Source: Cristatella mucedo (taxonomy: Eukaryota; Bryozoa; Phylactolaemata; Cristatellidae). From it: a DNA stretch of 64,000 nt. Under the pieces are notes generated by a model. It ran no database searches, was not told the origin of the DNA, and saw only the letters and a program-made list of their open reading frames with translations. The DNA lies in NCBI GenBank assembly GCA_009760855.2, contig WPIO01000082.1, positions 1,780,001 through 1,844,000 on the forward strand, read 5' to 3'. Shown here piece after piece: positions 32,573 through 47,500 of the stretch; the first letter of the stretch is position 1; the number at the start of each line of letters is the position of its first letter. The translations under genes and the position numbers were made by a program.

Positions 32573-35500
32573 ATGAGCAACATTCGAATGACACCGAATA
32601 CTACCAAGCTCAAGCGAAGAGAGTCCGATGCTAAGTGGAGAGCCAACATTGCAAGTTGCTATGAAGCGTTGCGATACCTAGCAGACGAAGAGCCTGCATC
32701 GAAACGAGCAAAGATGTCCAAGGTAAATTTTAGATGCGAATGCAAATATCTTTCCGGTATTCAGACCTTTGTGAGAAAATCTGTCCACGTTGTCTGCCCA
32801 CGTATGTTTTTATGCTACTACGTATAGGTGCAAGTGCTACAGGAGACTGAGAAACTGGTGCACCAGCTCGAGCACACGCTTAACGGCCTCTTGGGCATGA
32901 CTGGTATGACTTGTTTGTAATTATCTATAATACACACTGTCTTGGGAGCAATTGCCTAGCGCCTCTCTGCATTTCACTTATTTCTATTACTCGTTCCTGC
33001 ATTTTGACAGCTAAGATTGCTCGCGGTGGCCATTTGTGAGAACTATAGGTGAAAGTCAATACAGAGGCTACACCATTACTATGAGTGCACGGTAGGTTTC
33101 CACTGGCGTTGGGATATATAAGGAATGCAGTGTCCGTTACCATATATTTATGAATGTGAGTGCAGGATTATAATAATAATAATAGTAAGACATTCCTACA
33201 GCTACATAAGTGAACAAAATCATTATAGGCCCATTATGTATGGTGGGAAGCAAGCAATTTAATTGGCTCGGGATAGCATGCACAATGTCATCACTCATAA
33301 GCATACAAAGCACAATTCACACGGATGGAGCAAATACTGTAAGGAGCAGGTGCGTTAAGCTTTTCTTTAAGTGCGATTGAGCCAGGCAGATGTTGGGATA
33401 TCAATTTGAAGTGAGATGCCGTCTATGGGATCATACGAACTGGATACGGAGTCACTTGAGGATTTTAGATTAGTTAAAGGCACATATTATATAAAACAGT
33501 GCTTAGCTGATTTAACTGTCAATGTAGCATCAGAAGAGCTTTAAGGGCTAGCGCTTGCTGTGGACAAATAAATGATTGCCCACTGAAGGTCTCAGCCCCA
33601 CGACCTGGGCAGTGAAGAGCAAGCAGCTAGGCCTAAGACCACAGGGTAACGATATGATTCAGGAGAGTGATGCTACGTCAACGTGAAACCTGATTAGGAA
33701 GTCTTTCGGATAGGTATCTTAGAGTAAGATAATAATAATACACTCGATAAAGCGCCCTAAGAGAACTCAACCTCTTTTTAGGCGCTTTAAATTTGCTGCA
33801 AAGAAAATATGATCGAATGGTGAGTGATATCATGCTTGATAAACAACATGAATAACATGGTTAGGGGTGGCATGCACATGCACAGGGTCAGCATGCAAGT
33901 TCAGAGACCTAAAAGTGAGTGTGCAAAGACTTGCTTGATGAGCATCCCGGGGCCCCGGCAGTGAGAAGTGGTGCAATTTGAGTTGTGACACTTGCTACAG
34001 AAAGCCTAGCTTCAGAATTTTGCACCACTTTTGGTAGTCTCATCACAAAGACCTGTGAGTCGTAAGTGACAGTCGAGATGGGAATCACAAATGCTTGGAC
34101 CCAGCTTGGCTGAGATATCCTTGTCTAAGGTCAAAATTTTCCAGTGGTACATCTAATATATCGTCGTCTGTAACTCCACAAAATCCAAGTAGGTATTGTT
34201 AGAAATGGGATCGACTGCTTCGTGGTCCAGACAGAACTAAGCTGCAAACAAAGTGCTCGTAATTTTGCTTGTACTTATTGATGCACGACACGAGCTACTT
34301 GTAGGCGCAGCAAAAATGCACGAAATCATGGTGAGAGTAAGGAAATATTGCAGCAACTTGAAGAGATGGTGTACAGAAATGCACACACCGCTTACAGTCT
34401 AGAGAAAAACTCGGTTCAACTCCTAAGGCACAAATACCCGCCTACTGCATGGCTTGCTTTTATGCTTTCTAGTCCTAGATTATCACTTAAACGGTTCCGA
34501 GTCATTTAAATTTAGGAACGTAAATAAAATATTGAATATCACGGCAATCGCATTCTGGATCATTTAGCACTCTACTGTTTCAGTACTATGCTGGAGTTCT
34601 GTATAAAGAACTCAAAGCAAGGACTCAAAAGCCTAGTGGCTTTTGGTTTGCATATGGTAGCCAACTGACTTCATTTCATGCAACATAGAAAAAGTGAGAA
34701 GCATAGCTGAGTCAAGGGGACAGTCGAGAAATTTGAGTGTAATGAAGTAGCAGCTTAGGACGGCTAGAAAGGATATGCCACAGTCGGTAGTAGGAGAGAT
34801 GTCATAGTGAAAGAATAGTGGAAGTGCGCTCCAGTCTTATGTCCTGAAGACCAAAAGCTCTTTAAGCAAAGAATGAAAGAGCTAATTGATTATCAATAGA
34901 GGAACTAAGAGCTCGATGAGGTAGAAACTAATTGAGCAGTTCAGTCAAGCAATGACCGGCCTTGTGGGTTTGTGTAAGAATTTGGTTCAGTTGATCGATC
35001 GGTAGCGATAGCAGCTCCTTCAGCAAATTAGACACGTGGCTGAACCTCTAGGAGTTTTTAACTAATCGTGGAGTCGTAGTCATCAACGGCTGAATAGGCT
35101 TAATTTAGCTTATATTGTCCTTTTTGCCAGCCCATTGGAAACTCAAGTGCAGCATTGTAAGCGAAAGAAAACGACTGGTTTCATCACATTTTTAGCCAGC
35201 CACGGTGATAGACAATTCCTAATCGGGATGGTTGGCTGCTGTAGTGGTCATCTTATTGAAGTTTTCAAATGCTAAGCATAGCTGAAAGTATGCAGACCTG
35301 ACTAAGGAGCATTTGTGGTCATTTAGAGAAAGATTACTTTGAATCAAGACACCTAGAGTGTGTGCAGATGGTACACGATAAATGCTGGCCGAGCACATTT
35401 AGAATGTTAGGCTTTCCAGTTTTGTATTGCAACAAAGTTTGCATACAGTTCAATAGTTTTTATTGTCATTCGATTTGAGAAAGTTTGCTACTATCAAATA

Positions 35501-38500
35501 GTAAATTTCAGCGATAAAGACTGGAAGGAAGGTGGGAGAGTTCGACGTGCTAGACGCCAGGTAGGGATCAAAACACATGTTCAGCTGCATTTCGTCTGCA
35601 GAAAAATGAAAGCCCATATTTCGCTTAGCTATTACGTTATCAAGTGGGAAAGTATATAATGTGAAATTATATGAACCGTTACCAATTCCTCCGGCATCAT
35701 GTGCTTACCGTCATTTCCATAGGTGTTACCACTTTTTATAGATTAACCTAGCCATAGTTATGTGATGGAAAAGCATGCTTTCACGATTTATCGTCTGGGC
35801 TGAACTAAGTAATTCATGGATGTTGCTAAGAGCTCATTAGTATGTATACAATTTGCAACTTTAATTCAGTAGTATAATAATTGCCAACTGTAACAAACAA
35901 TTATGCAATGCTAATTTTCTTCGTACTGAATTTTTCTCTTAAAATGGTTAAATTATGTTTTCTCCAGCTAAGAATAATGACTTGCAAGATCACGAGGTAC
36001 TAACACTTGAAGATTTAAAGAATGAGTTCCTCAGCAGTGGGTTCCCTCAGACGTTGTAAGTATTGTGAGCAATTATTGTCCTTGTTTAGCCACGTCTGTA
36101 TGATCATACACTAGTGTGATTTTTTTATTTAGGAAGCGAAAGCATGGCCGTAAAAGAATGAAACGCACCCCGTCTGGACCATGTCGGGCGTTATTCCAAG
36201 AGGACATACTACTGAGCGATCAGTCACAGCCTGCGCACAGGATAAGCTTCACAAAGTAAGCATTGCACACATGGATTTTATTGCTAACATTAATTTAGAA
36301 GCTCATTGATAATTTAGTCTTGAAATATCTTGCAATGCTTGGTGCATTGAAATTTTAAGTGGCAGCTTAAAAGATTCACCTATTTGTTATGAAAAACTGT
36401 TGAGCATTGACGATAATACCACATCGGCGACTGTCCAAATACAAAAATGTATTTTAGCGATTGCTACAACAGCTTCTTGGTTGATTGTGACATGCCATTA
36501 AATATTGAACATGAAATAATAATAATGCATTGTTATTGCATCCTCATAGAATTTAACCTCTTTCTAGGCACTTCAAATATACTGTAAAAGATGCATGACG
36601 ATATGGTTAGCGTAACGTGCACAATGTCAACTCGCTTACCATGGTTAGCTCTAACATGAACAGTGGTGTCACCACGCATAAGTAACAAATCACAATTACC
36701 CAGTAAATTCTGTAAGAAATAGGTGCGTTTTAGCTTCTTTTAAAATTTCGTCAAGTCGGGGATGTCGTGACGTCGGTCGGGAGTTATTTTCAGGCTCTGG
36801 AAGCGTACAAACTAAATGCACAGTCTCCAAACGATTTGAGGTTGTTATGAGGAGTAGCTAAGCGATTTGAGTCTGATGAGCTGGTGGTACTATGCACTGC
36901 TTATTTGGTGAGTAGTTCTAATAGGTAGGCCGGATCCAGAGAACGAAAGAACAAAAACGTGATTGATACCATCTTGAAGGAATAATAATAATAATAATGC
37001 ACTTGATAAAGCGCCCTCAGAGAACTCAATCTCTTTCTAGGCGCTTTAAATTTGCTGCAAAGGGAAGTCAATACATTGCTTGATTGGAAGCCAGAGCAGG
37101 TCGGCGAGAAGTGAAGTGATGTGTCAATGGTACGCCCACGACAGAAAAGCCTGGCTGCATTATTGTGTACCGACCGTAAGCGTGTGATTGCATAGGCCGG
37201 TAGACTAGCAAGCTGTGAGTTACAGAAAACGAAATGATATCTCACAAATGCACGGATCAACTTGAATGTGATAGGCCTTCTAAGAAGGTCTCAATATTAC
37301 CTAGCTGAAATTAGGTGGAGTTGACTGTGGAGTTTATGTGGTCGTCTAGTGAACGTCACTTTGGAACAGGACTTCTCTATCGTCTCCAGATTCTACTGGA
37401 GATATGCTGGCAGAGCCGATTTTGAGCCATGGGATTTTCAATTTCTGAGTCGCACTAGGTTTATCCATAACTAGTAACGCTTTGGAATCTTCCGTTTAGC
37501 TAGGACCTAGACCATTGAAGTGTAGTGCCAATGATGCCCGATGCGAACCGTTAGCTACTAAGCGATTCAATCAGACTTGATACACAGAGGGCCATGGTTC
37601 AGCTGATTCTCGGCTGCTGAATACAAGGCTATTTTATGCCTTTTACGGGTTTCCAAAGCGAATAGCCAATGCAAGGTAGTAGTTTTTCTGTTAGTGTTTT
37701 CATAAGAATACAATTCCTGTGCGTGTGCCGTGATAATATACTAGATAAGGCGGCTGCTTTTCACGACCTCAGTCCCGAGGTCGTTAGTTCGAATCCTGAG
37801 ATGGGCGATTCTTTATTGCTACTGCAAGCGATGGTGATAGCCGTAAAGGCTCTTCTGTCGCTATAAAAAAATGCTGTTAAATTATTTAAGCCAATTTTTT
37901 TATTTTATTAGAGAGTTTGATCTCTATTCAAGCTCTTCGCGTAAATTTGGACCCAAGCCCACGACCTCGGTCATTAAATACATTCGGCGAGCTGGTTTGG
38001 TCCAGCGGTCAAGGTAGTTATTGCAGTCCGCACGCACCCGATTTATCATGGTAACCCGGGTTACCACCATCGGACTCAAAATTATTATTTAATTATTATG
38101 GCATCTTGGCTGCTGCTACAGACATAACATTGCATACCCTAATGGTGGCGAATAATTTGGTGATCCTATGGTAGCCGATGCCCTGACAAATAATCACGGC
38201 CGGCCTATGCTGCAGCGATCGAGCAAGTAACAAAAGCCTCACGGTACAGTTCGAGTGTGAGGGGGACAGAGAAAGATAAATAGCTCACCAAAACGCTCCC
38301 TGTGCCAGAAAACTTATAGGAGAGACTGTGTTGCTCTTATATGGATAGTAGACTCGGATGAGCATAGGCAGCACATCGTTTTACAATCCTTGGACTTGAA
38401 AGGAGTCTGCCCTGAACAGGCAAAGTACAGCTATCACTACAGCAATTGAGAGTAATCCACAATAGCCCAATTTACAAATGTCTTAGCCTCAATTCAAAAA

Positions 38501-41500
38501 TGTATTGCCTAATTGATGAATAGTTTTGCCATTTATACTTCACAGGTCTGTCTTATCCAATGTAGAAAGTCGTAAGGACAAACCTGCTTTCAGGAAAAAG
38601 ACCTTGGAGCTTCCTGCAAAGCGTAAGGAGTTTTGTGCTCAGGCTTCCACTGCACTGCTAGGCTGTGGAATTTTTTGACGGTGATCGTTTCGGATTTTAG
38701 AAATGTGCTGTATTTTCGATCGAGTGGCTGGCTGCAACCTTTAGCTCAATCTTTACAGGATTGCTGCTGTGCCCGTAGTTTGAGCTATAGAATGTGCCTA
38801 ATTGATAATGATCTAGACATAAGTAGTGCATCAATACATAGTTCCGTAAATGAATAAAAATTTGGAAATAGAACAAGTTTGAGTTGACTAATCCAGCATC
38901 CAAGTGTACATGGTATGACCACCATCTGATGGGAAATCGGTGTGCTAGTCGAGAAATAAATGCCGCGTCAGGTTTGTCTCGGGTAGGGATTAAAGGCTTG
39001 TTTTGCAGACAATCGCTATATTTTAATATCAACTGGTAAATTATAAGCATATACTTTTCATAATTTTTCACTGCCAAAATTACCACGAGTGAGGATCTAA
39101 GAGCAGGGAATTTGGTGCTTCATTAAGGTTCAAGCTTGCAACCTAGCTTGGGTCCCCGGCATAAGCTTTGCACGTTTTATTTTAAGCCTGCTGAACACAA
39201 GGCTTTAAACAGTGTTTTTGCATTAACAGCAGCTTAAAAGCTTGATAAAAAAGTTAAAATAAAAAATTTTGTGAGTGCACATGCATGCACACCTGTTCAC
39301 CTGCATGCTTGCTGTAGTATGCTATATGTCGTTGTTCACTTGGTGATGTAAAGAAAATAGTGGATAATTCAACAGCCCTATGTATATAGAGGCAACAGAG
39401 CCTTAACGGCTAAATCCCCCACTTCTTGCCTAGCTTGCAGTTGGCATTAAAAGATTGCCTTTTGGTGAACACTACCCATGATCTGGTTCAGGAAGTGCTA
39501 GCAACTTACTCCTGGGAACACAAACATCGAAACTGTCTTTAAGCGAACAGATATCGTTTTGATTCCAAATGCCCCGGTAGATTGATGCTGATATAAGCAC
39601 CGTTATTTTTGAAACATCAGTATCATTCATTTATACTTACAGGCTTATCATTAGTAAGTGCACGTTTCTCAGGGCTTATTTTATTTTTGCTAGATTACAT
39701 TTCATCTTTATTTGGAATGCATGATATCAGCATTACTGAAATGTCGTTTTATAAAATAGAAAAAATTCCAATAAAAAATAGCATTGTAGATTTTAAAATC
39801 GTGTTATTAACTCTTTTCGAGGTCAAGTTAGTTAAACTAGTATTACTTGTAATTTGTTTGAACTTTTGTAACAACGTTTGTTTAAGTTGCCTGCACAAAT
39901 TGCAAATCGTGCAAGGGTAAGGGTATGGCATTTTGACAATCCTTTCAGTTGTGATATCATATATAACGTGTTATACAATTATCTTTTCGCTCTAGCTCTC
40001 ATGTCAAGATTCTCCTATACAGTGGCAAAAAGTTCCACGGATAACTCGAATGCTAAATCCATTCCTGTAATTCGCCTAGTTAAGCAGTCACCGTGGGGAA
40101 CCGATTGCAAGAAGACTGACGACCCAGAGGTAGGCATTTATCTTGTCGGGTACATGGCGTTTGTATAGGGTACCCGTGTCTTTGATCTGCATGGCCCAAG
40201 CAATGCTATATTCTAGTATGAATAAATTTATTTCACTCGAGTCTTTAATACTTTGAGAACAGTGACCAGTTTTCTGCTCAAAAAGACCTGGTTTTAACAA
40301 ATTAAGTTCCTGAGTTTTTCCTTTTGAAAATGAATCAGCCTGATGTTAAACTAAGTGATGATTAAACCCAGCCTGTATTGCTGTTAGAACCTGGCACTGC
40401 AAGCTTATTGGATTGCCTGAGCATTTTTTAGTCTTATGCAAACTATTGCTACTCATAATGCTAGATTTGGGAGGCATGCACCAGTTTTTAGTCTAGTTAT
40501 TTCTACCGCATCAATCAACAATTTATTGCAGGCTTGTACAAATGAAGATAATTCTGAACCATCTGATTCTGCCCATTGGATACCATATACCATTAATAGA
40601 ATTTTGTCTGGGTCCGACACTGCTGTGGAGTTCCAAAGCAACCAATGTGTAGAGGTAAGAAAGCTACTAGCGTCTTATAGTAAAAATGTGTGATATGCTG
40701 TGGGTGTGCACGTATCGACTCCCATTGTGCATATTTACCTTTGAAGTTTCTGCAATACTGTTGCCGTTGTTAATGTAAGTAAATTTCAGTTCTTTTGAAT
40801 CTAGGCAATGCAAATAGTTTATCACAGGCATCACAATCTTATCTTGAGTCATTGAAACATATTAGTACACTGCCATTTTAAAATGCATCTTGGTAATTCT
40901 CGGGTCTTGGAAGTTTCCCTTTGTATGAATTTATGACATCAGTAAATATGAATATTTAAATTACAGTCATATAATTAACTATTGTCCCAAACCATTGTGT
41001 TAGTATTTAATTTGCATAATGTTTATTTTTTCATATCAATTATCTGTACCTTCATAGCACCTTCATTGACCATATGGAATCATAATATTGAGCTACATTG
41101 CATACAGATCATAACGGCTGGGTGTGATATAGCTGTACAAGCACCAAATGTAGCTAACAATCTTTCGTTAAGCATTGGCCAATGTGGATTAGCATTCAAA
41201 ACACGTTATTATAGATAAAGACAATACTATCTGATTGAAAAGCCTCTTTTTGTATAAAGGCCGTTGAAACAGCTAGTATTATATTCTGTATGCTTCTTTG
41301 TTGCATTCAAGAAGGCAGTCTAGTTTTCTTTGATTGAGTCGTAACTGTAACTTTGAGTATTGCAAATGATGGAAAAACTTACGGAGCTCATTTACATTGC
41401 AATTATAACTAAGAATTCTAGTGCTTGAGAGCCCATACATCTAACTAGAAAAAGTGACTTTTTGTTCGTCTATTTTATAGGCGACCGGGCAGGTAGGCAA

Positions 41501-44500
41501 CTATTCTCCGCCCTTCGAGGACGAGACAGAATACTCGGACGACGCTGAAGTCTGTGCTGTCGTCCAGTCTAGGTAATCGACGAGATTTGCAAAGACCATA
41601 GTGTACATCGAAGTTTATCGGCACACCTTGCTAGATCTAGTGCAAACATAATTAGTACGTTGATAGTACCACTGCTTGTGTTGTGAATGCCGCTTGTTTT
41701 AATGACATCCAAGACCTATTGTCAATGCAATGCTTAGCTCTGATTGCTTTGGTATTTGGATTAGGTATCTCGTTTCACTAAAATTTGTTGTTCAGATTTC
41801 ACTTTTTACTTCGTTATGGTGTTTCTTACTCTAATCAAATGACGTGTAAGCGACCTCAAAATTAGCTGTCGACGACAAACGTTTGTGCTAGTGTTCAGTG
41901 CAACCTTTTAGTTTTTTCGTCAAGCCAATTCCAGTTCCGTTAGGTAAATCCAGCATCAGTATTCTCAGTAATAAAGGTATGATTGCATGATGAATGGTTA
42001 GTTCGATTAAAACAGCCTTTATTAGTTAGTAGCCTACTCTTTTTTCTTTGCTTTCTAATGCTTAAGAGAATATTATTAAGAAATTTCTCGTGTCTTTTGA
42101 AGGTTAATTATCTGCCTATTTTAAAGTATAAACGGGCTGTAGTTCAGCCATGATCTTAAGGGCAATGTGCTGCTAGAATTATTAAGTTATAACCTAGTAA
42201 GTGTGAGCTTTTTTAGTGACATGATATTGAAAATAGTACACGAATGCCGTCATTTATTGTCAGCATTAAATTTTGTGATAAACAGTTGTCTGTATGAGCT
42301 TCCTTTTAAGTACTCGTGTGTGATTTCTTATCACTAACTGCTAATAAATTGAAATCTATCATCAGTATTCTCTAGAATTATTAAGTTATAACCTAGTAAG
42401 TGTGAGCTTTTTTAGTGACATGATATTGAAAATAGTACACGAATGCCGTCATTTATTGTCAGCATTAAATTTTGTGATAAACAGTTGTCTGTATGAGCTT
42501 CCTTTTAAGTACTCGTGTGTGATTTCTTATCACTAACTGCTAATAAATTGAAATCTATATGGTAGCTCTGGGGAGGAAGCTTCTGCATCTGCAAAAGAAG
42601 GGCAGGGTGAAGGTGCATCTTCCGTTGTCTTCTTAGATGAGGGGTGAGTAGAAAAGTAACTAACCATAACCTCGCATGGTTGCATTTCATAAATGAGATT
42701 TTATACGTTATTATATAGCTCTTAGTATATATGCTTTCTTAAGTGAACTACTTAAACAGTCTTGCATCCTCATTTTGAACCGCTTTTTAGACTTGCATAT
42801 GATCTACATGGCAGTGATGACCGAAAAGTACCCGACATAAGCTCAACTTATGCAGATACATTGCTTGAGTATAGCGTGAGTCAACGCATATTCCCAGCTA
42901 GGTTTATTTTCATCTGCAGCACTACAATATCCAAGTTCTTTTTAAGTTTATGCTGTTTTTGTTTATAGGATGCGTATTCTGCTCATGGAAATAGTTTAAG
43001 TACGTATGACGTGGCCGATTCAACCAAAAGCCCTACTGTACCTCTCTCGAATGTAAGTAGCAGAGCTACATACAGTATGACTACAACTGTTCATTTATAT
43101 AATGTAATTTATCTCTTTCTGTGACTTCACAAAGCCATATAGACTGTGAGGGTGTTTCGCAGGAGAGTTTTGTATAGCTCATTCACAGCCTAAGCGGCTT
43201 TCGGTACCCATTCAGTAGCCAACATACTTTGTCTCACGCAACAAAGAGAAAGTAGGAAGCATGGCAGAGTCAGGAGAGCAGCTGAGCTAGTGAGTAGCAT
43301 GGAAGTATCAGCTGAGGATCGCTGAAAAGGATGAGCCATGTGGAAGCGAGTTCCACAGTCAAGGACCTGCAGAGCTAAAGCTTCATAGTTAGGTATGTAG
43401 AGCGGCTTATTCATCGTTCTATTACTAAATGTTGTTAGGCAAAATCTAATCTCGCATAATGACCCATCAAAAAATCGAGTAGTGATTTGCCCTACTTTGT
43501 CTTGTATGCTAAATGCCTAGCAGGTCCTTACCAGTCTATCCACGGTGTATTAATACCAATTAACAGCAAGGAAATTGGTACTGTATTAATACGGTACCAA
43601 TTTCCTTGCTGTTTGTTTAAACTTGCATTTTCTTTTTATGGTTGTATATACCTATGGAAGAAAGACATGCACGCATCTTTATAATTATAATAATACGTTT
43701 TTATAGAGCCATCAGAGAACTTAATCATTTTCTAGGCATTTTGCGTATGCTTTAAAGGAAGCATGAACGAAATGTGTTAATGTTAGTGTGTATCTGCATA
43801 TGCATGGGTGTACCTTCGCATAAGAGTGCACATCTGTGGGCCTCCAAAAATCTAGTGGTTTGTGTTATGGATTGCAACTCCTGAGTTCTCAGTTAGAACC
43901 ATATTAGTTGTGCCATTTTTAGTTGTTCAATTTGTACTTTTCATTGCTGAGCTGTCTGTAGAACAAGCGTATCTCCTGAGGAGCAGCGCAGCTGCCGGTT
44001 GATTGGCATGTGTTAGACGAAATTTGGGAAGGTTTAACATGACAAGAAACCAAAACGGACAGCTGCATATAGTAATTAGGCGTTCAGGTGTGCCTGGTCT
44101 CCACCCATGCTCGACAGACTCCTTTTTCATTTGATTGACATTACTGGTATATGATCTCAAGCACACTTGAGTCTGTCACATTCACCACTATACTAGGCAG
44201 CTGGTGTATGTGGGGAATAGCAGATTTATGCAAAACTCTCGCGGGGTAAATTTTATATATCCAATTTTCAAAGTAAATCTAGGAATTGTGGCTGCTTCCA
44301 AGATACTCGAGCTGCTGTTATTCCTGATTCCGGCTGTTCATGTTTCCTTTCCATGATGATTCTAGAGCCGGGAAACCAATGAATATCTTGTAGGCTGCTA
44401 TACAAGTATTTTTTCATTACTCTAATATTAGCATGTACTGTAATGCAATCCGTAGAAGCTCTCCTTATTTTGAAGGCCTTGTGGCAAGTCTTAAATTCAG

Positions 44501-47500
44501 CCACTCAGCGCAAGCAAGCAAAATCTGCTAAGTTCGACTGAAAATGTGAGAATGGCTTTACGAATTATATTATTTGTACAGGATGCAAAAAAATTAATTT
44601 TTGCTTATACAAATTCAGACTATTCAAAAATCGTGCAAGAGCATCTGATTTCAGCAAAGGGGATAGATATAATGTAATGTAACGTATCTCTGTCTGTAAC
44701 TCCACGAAGTCATAAAGACCACGTGGGTGTTACGCAGGAGATTTTTGTATAGCACACTCATAGCCTAAGCGGCTTTCGGTACGCATTCGGTAGCCAACAG
44801 TGTACAAATAGCCAACTAATGGTCAAGTAAATTTTTGTACACAATCTATTCCCTTTGCTGAAATCAGATGCTCTTGTACGATTTTTGAATAGTTTTATTT
44901 ATATAAGCAAAAATGATTTTTTGCATCTTGTAAAAAAATACTTTCATGCGAAAGTCATTCTCGCATTTTCAGTTGAACTTAGCAGATACGACGATGCAAT
45001 TCCTTTACCCTTAAATCTTGATTGTGTGGCCTTTTTGCATATCTTATTAAGAGAGTATGAGAAAAATATTAAGTATATATTATAACCTAGAATATTGTTA
45101 ATGAATGTGTTGATATGCATTGTAAATATATTTGTGTGTGTAATTAGGTATGCTATGCGTGCATATACTGGCTGTATTGATCTGTGTGTCTGAATACATA
45201 TGTACTATGTGCACTATTGTTCATACCTAGTACTGGTATATACGGTATTATATGTACTTGTATATTCTGGTGTTCACTATTATTACATTGCAGGCAAGGT
45301 TGTTCCACATTTGAATGGACAACTGGTGTTGAGGCTTTTTAACATGTTGTTAAACAACCATAGCTCGATAAATTTGTAGTGTCCACCATGAAATGCATGC
45401 AGGTCTTGGTCTGCTTAGTAATGTGAGGCATAAATGAGCAGAAATGGTGAATAACTAATAATAATGGGTAATCTGGCCAACTTCATGTTGAAACCTTTAT
45501 ATTCTTTCAGCAACTCTATTTTTGCATGTTTCAATGGCGTTGCAATTTTTCTACTGCTCCTTTCAGAAGTTCTTTGCTTCGTCAGTAATTTAGTTTAACT
45601 TTATGAGCTGCGGTGGATCTTGCTGTGCTTGTAATGTACGGGCTATTGTATGAGTGATTCTTTCTGGCCATTCAGGGGATATTTTTAAAATTTCAGTGGC
45701 TTTTAGTGGTCTTTGGAGAGAATGAGAAGGCTCAGTTGCGTCCTTGGCTTTCTGCTTATACAAAGCAAACTTTTGATTTTGTGCTTGTGAACTTGGTTAA
45801 TATTTTTGCAGGTATTGTATCCCTTGGGACAGAAATTTGCTGCAGATTCTCTGTTGAAAGATGCTTGCAATGGTAACGAAAATCTGGTGAGCACTAACTG
45901 CTTCACATTCAACGAGCACATTGTGCTTTTATTTCCTATTGCAAAACTGGAGCGGGCTCATCGCTTTCTTTAACAGTATTTTTTGACCGTGCTGCCTAAT
46001 AATGCATAGGCCAGAAGGCACCAATTTTAATAGAGAGGAATATTCAATGTGGTAGTAGATGCTGTTTCCTCATTTGATAACATCAGCACTTTTCTTCCAA
46101 TTTCACTTCAGAGCTGGTTTCGCATTGCATTATACTTCCCGTTATCAAAGCGCAAGATTTTGAAGCGTCGGGTTGGCATTAGATAAGCTTATTAGATGAG
46201 CTTATTTCCCCCTCTTTCAAGTCGACCTACTTTCAGTTTTGGAAATCTCACAAAATTTGGGTCCATTTAGATAAGAGTATGGCAGCCAAACTGGTTCGCG
46301 GATTTGTGACATCGTGTCTAGGTTACTGCAATTGTTCCTATTCAAGACTTCCGGTCGGTGCCCTTAGTCGGCTGAACATCCTATAAAACTCTAGCTTTCT
46401 GGTCTGTCGTCAACAAAGTAGCTGCCACATCTCTCCCCTTCTGTCAAGTACACGATTCTTAGTCTGGCTTAAATGTCACTGCACTTGCTCACACCAGCTT
46501 ACAAATCCTACCGATTTGCTCTGCCAGTGGTTCGCTCTCGCTCCACATGCTCCTCAGCATCTGTTTATATTTCTTTCCCTTGCATTAAATTGAAATATTT
46601 TTGGTTAATTGCCCTTCAGCTCATACGTACTGAAAGTCTGGAGCTCGCTTCCGGCTGAGGTCACAACCTGCAATGACCTTGCATCATTTAAGTCTCAGCT
46701 GAAGATGCATCTTGCCCAGTCAGCGTTTCCTTCTTCCCCGAGAATATTTCTTTTTTGTTCCGTTGTGCTTTTCTTGCACATCTCTGCACGATTTGGTGCA
46801 TGCGCCTATTCAGAGATCCTAATAACCGGTGACCCTGAGTGTCTTCATGCTTACTTTAGCATGCTGGCATTGGCATGCTACTTGTTTTTACTGTTTTTGC
46901 TTGCTCGATGCTTTGGCTTGTTACCTAGCCTTATGTAGTAGTTCTCTTGCACACTTGTCTGTATATAGATTAAGCTCTCTTTTGATGCTACACCAACAAC
47001 CAATAGTACTAGGTAACAAACTTTTACTTTACATTCAATTTCTTTCTGGGTAATAATTATTATTTTGCTTATGCCTTAAACGTATAGAAAATGGCCATTC
47101 TTCCCCAAAAAACCTTGCTTTTGTAACCAGGACAGTGATAAATCTGTAATATAGTAATTTTCCAAAACTTTGCATGCATAGCTGTAGCCAAAAGTTTGGT
47201 TTAAAAAAATTTAATCGTATTTTTTGTAGTAAATGTATTTGTTTTTACACAATCACTTTTGTAAATCGTGATGTAATCCAAACATGAATAACAAATCAAA
47301 ATTAGTAGTACCTTCGTTATTGATACTTTCCCGTATTTAATATAAATGCAGGAGCCTTAAGCAGACCTGCTCAGTTCAGTTCTTGCTGCCAAATTGGATA
47401 TTTACATGCACCTTCCTATGACTGCATCAAAAGGCTGCTAGCATCCGACATACCCATGTTCCTATGTCTGCGGCCAATTTAACAAGACTTGGGTGAAAAA

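Noticed and set aside
44855..45085. A 76-codon hydrophobic frame
   Set aside because: Its first half is the right arm of the fold-back element and the frame has no recognised domain.
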